Source of the DNA: Chitinophaga pinensis
Lineage (GTDB): Bacteria; Bacteroidota; Bacteroidia; Chitinophagales; Chitinophagaceae
Reading direction: 5' to 3'
Assembly: GCA_945872805.1 (NCBI GenBank)
Contig: CAMCBE010000048.1
Span: 1 to 9,627 of the forward strand
Length of the DNA stretch: 9,627 nt
This document shows, piece after piece, positions 6,799-9,627 of this stretch. The stretch's first letter is position 1. Each line of letters begins with the position of its first letter. Below the pieces are notes generated by a model. That model ran no database searches, was not told the DNA's origin, and was given only the letters and a program-made list of their open reading frames with translations. The position numbers and the translations under genes are program-made.

Positions 6799-7878
6799 AT
6801 GCAGAAAGAAGATATTTTGAAGGCGTTGAGTACTGTGCAGGAGCCTGACTTAAAAAAAGACTTGGTTACCCTTAATATGGTAAAGGATATTGAAATTGAT
6901 GGCAATAAGGTCTCATTTACGGTTGTTTTAACCACTCCTGCCTGTCCGATGAAGGAATTAATTAAGCGGGACTGTGTAAACGCAATTGTTGAGCATGTGG
7001 GGAGTGATTTGGATGTAGAAGTAAAATTCACCTCCAATACAACTTCGTTACGGGCTGATGGACAGTCGGTCTTGCCTGGTGTCAAAAATATCATCACTGT
7101 AATTAGTGGTAAAGGGGGCGTTGGGAAGTCGACTGTTGCTTCAAATCTCGCATTGGCATTAGCACAACAAGGGGCCTCTGTGGGATTGATGGATGCTGAT
7201 ATTTATGGTCCAAGTATTCCTATTATGTTTGGTGTTCGAGGACAACGGCCATTGATGATGGACATTGATGGGAAAGATAAAATTGTTCCGTTGGAAAGTC
7301 ATGGCATCAAATTAATTAGCATAGGGTTATTGGTTGATGAAAAGAGTGCTGTTGTTTGGAGGGGCCCCATGGCAAGCAGTGCCATCAAACAGTTTGTAAC
7401 AGATGTTCATTGGGGTGAGCTTGATTATTTAGTGATTGACATGCCACCTGGCACAGGAGATATTCATTTGACTTTAGTGCAAACCATACCTGTTACAGGA
7501 GCAATCGTTGTCACTACTCCCCAAGATGTTGCCTTATTAGATGCCAAGAAAGCCATAGCGATGTTTGGACAAGCACAAATTAAAGTGCCCATCATTGGAC
7601 TAGTAGAAAACATGGCTTGGTTTACGCCTGCTGAATTGCCGGAGAATAAGTATTACATATTTGGAAAGGATGGGGGAAAAAATCTGGCTGATCAGCTTGA
7701 TCTTAATTTCCTTGGACAAATACCCATTGTCCAAAGTATTCGGGAGGGGGGAGATAAAGGTATGCCTGCAATGGTAGGTGAAGATCTTGTTACAAAGCAA
7801 GCCTTTTTATCTTTTGCCTCTGATACAATTCGTGCAGTTGCTGTGGCGAATGCCGCTAAAGAATCTGCTGGGTCTTAA
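6799..7878 (+). CDS. mrp: Mrp/NBP35 family Fe-S cluster carrier ATPase with N-terminal MIP18 (DUF59) domain
   Basis: This is a cytoplasmic P-loop ATPase of the Mrp/ApbC/NBP35 family, thought to bind and transfer [4Fe-4S] clusters to apoproteins. The N-terminal 95 residues form a MIP18/DUF59 domain (ILKALSTVQEPDLKKDLVTL, TTPACPMK with C49, and C59). The ATPase domain follows, with the deviant Walker A GKGGVGKST at 104-112, DADIYGPS at 132-139, and MPPGTGD at 215-221. At 359 residues it has the usual length of the two-domain form. The site that carries a CXXC cluster-binding motif in E. coli Mrp and many homologues reads ENMAWFTPAELPENKYYIFG here (from 270), with no cysteine. As far as I recall, Bacteroidota homologues share this form, so it need not mean loss of function. 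The ATG at 6799 has no Shine-Dalgarno site. The gene is divergent from the carboxypeptidase-like gene and appears monocistronic. Confidence 0.95.
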   Translation: MQKEDILKALSTVQEPDLKKDLVTLNMVKDIEIDGNKVSFTVVLTTPACPMKELIKRDCVNAIVEHVGSDLDVEVKFTSNTTSLRADGQSVLPGVKNIITVISGKGGVGKSTVASNLALALAQQGASVGLMDADIYGPSIPIMFGVRGQRPLMMDIDGKDKIVPLESHGIKLISIGLLVDEKSAVVWRGPMASSAIKQFVTDVHWGELDYLVIDMPPGTGDIHLTLVQTIPVTGAIVVTTPQDVALLDAKKAIAMFGQAQIKVPIIGLVENMAWFTPAELPENKYYIFGKDGGKNLADQLDLNFLGQIPIVQSIREGGDKGMPAMVGEDLVTKQAFLSFASDTIRAVAVANAAKESAGS

Positions 7879-7904
7879 TACTCAATTGGTATTGTTATTT
7901 CAGG

Positions 7905-7930
7905 TAGGTTCTACACGAGGATTGAACCTA
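7905..7930. repeat. Inverted repeat between the convergent mrp and DUF6702 genes, possible weak terminator
   Basis: TAGGTTC (7905-7911) and GAACCTA (7924-7930) are perfect reverse complements around a 12-base loop, in the 81-base gap between two convergent genes. The position suits a shared terminator, but there is no T-run on either strand and the loop is long, so the call is weak. Confidence 0.3.
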
Positions 7931-7959
7931 TACATTGGGATAAGTATAAGTGACTTCAA

Positions 7960-8457
7960 TTATTCCCTCATTGCACTTACTGCTGTTTCAGGGCTATTCA
8001 ACTTGAAACTTTTTCTTTTCCCATCTATCGTAATATGGATGATGTTGGTGAATTCTGTTTTGTATTCGTATAATAAATCAGTGGTTACTCCAATTGATTT
8101 TACATTCTTTAACGACGTGATCGTAAAGAAAATCCAGGTAGCATCATTGTCGTTCTCATAGCCCAGGTATCGAATTGCTTTTTGTTGTCCATTGATCAGA
8201 ATTGATAGATGTTTTCTGATATAGGCTTCAATCATTTTATTATTTTCGCCCTTGTTGCCTTGTTCTAAGTCTATTTTAGTTGATGTGATTGGTTTAAGGG
8301 CTTCCTGTAAATTATCTTGGTATATTTTGCAGGTTATTCCTAGCTCTTTGGTCTTGGTTGTATATTCAACCTCCGTTACCGATACATAAAAGGGATGTTT
8401 AAAGCCCAATAAAAAGGGCATAGCGATAAGGCAATACAATAGAATTTTATGTTTCAT
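7960..8457 (-). CDS. DUF6702 family exported protein
   Basis: This is a small secreted or periplasmic protein of unknown function. The N-terminus MKHKILLYCLIAMPFLLGF is a signal-peptide-like hydrophobic stretch, followed at once by HPFYVSVTEVEY (from H21), the opening signature of DUF6702. Further family-like segments are KELGITCKIYQDNLQEAL, the lysine/asparagine-rich middle, IEAYIRKHLSILINGQ and YLGYENDNDATWIFF. The 165 residues match the usual size and the chain looks complete, a single small beta-rich domain. It is divergent from the HupE/UreJ gene across only 42 bases and convergent with mrp. In my recollection DUF6702 genes of Bacteroidota are often beside HupE/UreJ and M1 peptidase genes, which suggests a shared pathway; no activity can be assigned. 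Start at 8457: it gives the signal peptide directly, and no longer start fits. Confidence 0.85.
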   Translation of the reverse strand: MKHKILLYCLIAMPFLLGFKHPFYVSVTEVEYTTKTKELGITCKIYQDNLQEALKPITSTKIDLEQGNKGENNKMIEAYIRKHLSILINGQQKAIRYLGYENDNDATWIFFTITSLKNVKSIGVTTDLLYEYKTEFTNIIHITIDGKRKSFKLNSPETAVSAMRE

Positions 8458-8475
8458 CTTATGTAAAAGTCAGAT

Positions 8476-8499
8476 TAATTTTCAACGCTTTGAAGGATT
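8476..8499 (+). promoter_or_regulatory. Candidate -7 element and ribosome binding site of the HupE/UreJ gene
   Basis: TAATTTTC (8476-8483) matches TAnnTTTG in all but the last base, and TTTC (8452-8455) lies 20 bases upstream as a poor -33 element inside the start of the divergent DUF6702 gene. GAAGGA (8492-8497) ends two bases before the ATG at 8500. This resembles a Shine-Dalgarno site, but it is closer to the start codon than usual. Confidence 0.3.
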
Positions 8500-9081
8500 A
8501 TGACAGATTTTATATTTTATTTTAAATTAGGGTGGTTTCATATTCTTAGCCTAGACGCATTGGATCACCTTTATTTTATTGCGGTTTTAAGCATCATTTA
8601 TACATTTTCCTCCTGGAAAAGGGTATTGATTTTGATTACTGCATTTACCATTGGACATGCAATTACCCTTTTTTTAAGTGCTCTTGATATACTTCGATTT
8701 AATGATCAGTATGTTGAATTTGCCATACCGTGTACCATTTGTATTTCAGCAGGAGTTAACCTTTGGAGAAGAGATGGGTTGGGGGAAGCTGGTAGGATAC
8801 AATACCTATTGGCCATTCTTTTTGGACTAGTTCATGGCATGGGATTTGCTAATGCCATCCGTTTTATGCTTTCCAGCGATCAGCATGTTATTAGTGGTCT
8901 GTTAAGCTTTAACATTGGATTGGAAAGCGGACAAATATTCGTAGTATTGTTGGTGTTATTTGTAGGGTGGTTTGTACAAAGAATGAAACTATTTTCACAA
9001 CGAGATTGGGTGTTGATTTTTTCTTCTATTATTTTTGGACTTTCTTTACAAATGGCAATAGAGCGTTTTCCTTTTTTATAA
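8500..9081 (+). CDS. HupE/UreJ family integral membrane protein
   Basis: This is an inner-membrane protein of 193 residues with about six hydrophobic segments (near 25-36, 42-62, 74-88, 102-121, 131-157 and 168-185). It carries the HupE/UreJ family motifs: DALDHLYF (D22, H23), FTIGHAITL (H53), GLVHGMGFA (H112) and FNIGLESGQ (E142). These conserved His, Asp and Glu residues are the likely metal ligands. HupE and UreJ proteins of hydrogenase and urease clusters are linked to nickel or cobalt uptake. No hydrogenase or urease gene is in the window, so this belongs to the widespread stand-alone branch and its substrate is unknown. The N-terminus has no separate signal peptide; the first motif starts at residue 14, as in the short form of the family. 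The gene is 11 bases upstream of the M1 peptidase gene on the same strand, so the two are probably co-transcribed. Confidence 0.87.
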   Translation: MTDFIFYFKLGWFHILSLDALDHLYFIAVLSIIYTFSSWKRVLILITAFTIGHAITLFLSALDILRFNDQYVEFAIPCTICISAGVNLWRRDGLGEAGRIQYLLAILFGLVHGMGFANAIRFMLSSDQHVISGLLSFNIGLESGQIFVVLLVLFVGWFVQRMKLFSQRDWVLIFSSIIFGLSLQMAIERFPFL

Positions 9082-9092
9082 AATAAGTAAGC

Positions 9093-9627
9093 ATGAAGCA
9101 GTTTTCTTTTATCATTCTTCTGTTAGTGGTGGCATCAAATTTTTTAGTGGCACAGCCTTTGCGTAATGCAGGTTCTAACCATGGTAATACATTTGAGCAG
9201 CTTGATTATCTTCTTCCAACTCCCAATGAATACAGGACTGCTAGTGGAGCACCTGGTCCAAAGTATTGGCAGCAGCGTGTTGATTATGATATTAATGCCA
9301 ACTTGGATGAGGTTGCAAATGTGCTTACTGGATCTGAGTTGATTACGTATTTTAACAACTCTCCTGATGTGTTGACTTATCTCTGGTTGCAACTGGATGA
9401 AAATATTCATCATCCTGAAAGTGATAATAATTATGATAGGCAGTCTACGATGCAGGAAAAGATAACAAATTTGGATCTTCTCAAGATGACCCCTAAGGAA
9501 TATTTGAATGGGTATGGTTTGAATATCACTCAATTGACAGATGCTTCTGGTAAATCTTTGCCCTATATCATTAATCATACCATGTTAAGAATTGATTTGC
9601 CCACGCCATTAAAGGCGGGACAAAAAT
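9093..9627 (+). CDS. M1 family metallopeptidase, N-terminal part (runs off the window end)
   Basis: This is an exported zinc aminopeptidase-like protein. Translation from the ATG at 9093 gives MKQFSFIILLLVVASNFLVAQ, a signal peptide with probable cleavage at VA-Q. It is followed by LPTPNEYRTASGAPGPKYWQQR and VDYDINANLDEVANVLTGSE, the start of the M1 N-terminal beta-saddle domain as found in Bacteroidota M1 proteins. About 178 codons are present and the frame is open to the last base. The catalytic GAMEN and HEXXH motifs would lie downstream, so activity cannot be checked here. The start is only 11 bases after the HupE/UreJ stop, with no clear Shine-Dalgarno site, suggesting one transcript. 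The assignment rests on the N-terminal family pattern and on the gene neighbourhood. Confidence 0.85.
   Translation, partial: MKQFSFIILLLVVASNFLVAQPLRNAGSNHGNTFEQLDYLLPTPNEYRTASGAPGPKYWQQRVDYDINANLDEVANVLTGSELITYFNNSPDVLTYLWLQLDENIHHPESDNNYDRQSTMQEKITNLDLLKMTPKEYLNGYGLNITQLTDASGKSLPYIINHTMLRIDLPTPLKAGQK

Noticed and set aside
7904..7931. tRNA-like T-arm (GGTTCAATCC on the minus strand) in the mrp/DUF6702 gap
   Set aside because: The stem around the TTCAATC loop does not pair, no anticodon or D arm is present, and the DUF6702 coding region starts within 30 bases. It is kept only as a simple inverted repeat.
7778..8161. Plus-strand reading frame of 127 codons overlapping mrp's end and the DUF6702 gene
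   Set aside because: It overlaps the end of mrp in another frame and lies antisense to a clear DUF6702 gene, and its product shows no family pattern.
9144..9578. Minus-strand reading frame of 144 codons
   Set aside because: It is antisense to the M1 peptidase start, which has a signal peptide and family-like sequence; the antisense product is of low-complexity hydrophobic/isoleucine-rich type without a recognisable domain.

Overview
The window looks like ordinary chromosomal DNA of a Bacteroidota bacterium, most likely from or near the family Chitinophagaceae; the rank is inferred from gene content and not computed. The phylum signs are a type IX secretion (T9SS) type B cargo next to a PorP/SprF protein, a stand-alone CarboxypepD_reg-like protein, DUF6702, A/T-rich start regions mostly without Shine-Dalgarno sites, and candidate promoters of the Bacteroidota TTG...TAnnTTTG kind. 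The DNA is AT-rich throughout. I see no mobile element, CRISPR array, rRNA or tRNA, and no intergenic gap exceeds about 110 bases.

Layout. Positions 1-4538 hold a two-gene surface-protein unit: the 3' part of a very large secreted protein (DUF7948-like region, SBBP-type beta-propeller repeats, four PKD domains, T9SS type B C-terminal domain), followed after six bases by a PorP/SprF family outer-membrane protein. Positions 4616-6019 encode a GlcD-like FAD-dependent 2-hydroxyacid dehydrogenase, closed by a strong intrinsic terminator. On the minus strand, 6059-6697 encodes a small exported protein with one carboxypeptidase-regulatory-like domain. It is divergent from mrp (6799-7878), an Fe-S cluster carrier ATPase with an N-terminal MIP18/DUF59 domain. 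Positions 7960-8457 (minus) encode a DUF6702 exported protein, divergent from a HupE/UreJ-type membrane protein (8500-9081). That gene is followed after 11 bases by the start of an M1 family metallopeptidase (9093 to beyond the window end).

How the genes may work together. The cargo and PorP/SprF pair is a recognised secretion arrangement: type B C-terminal domains need a SprF-like partner. DUF6702, HupE/UreJ and the M1 peptidase form a second local group, possibly linking metal handling to a zinc peptidase at the cell envelope; that link is inference. The FAD oxidase, the carboxypeptidase-like protein and Mrp look like independent transcription units.

No clearly unprecedented system is visible. 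The best leads are the DUF6702-HupE-M1 group, a cysteine cluster in the T9SS cargo, the loss of the usual C-terminal CXXC in Mrp, and the compact divergent promoter region at about 6714-6767.
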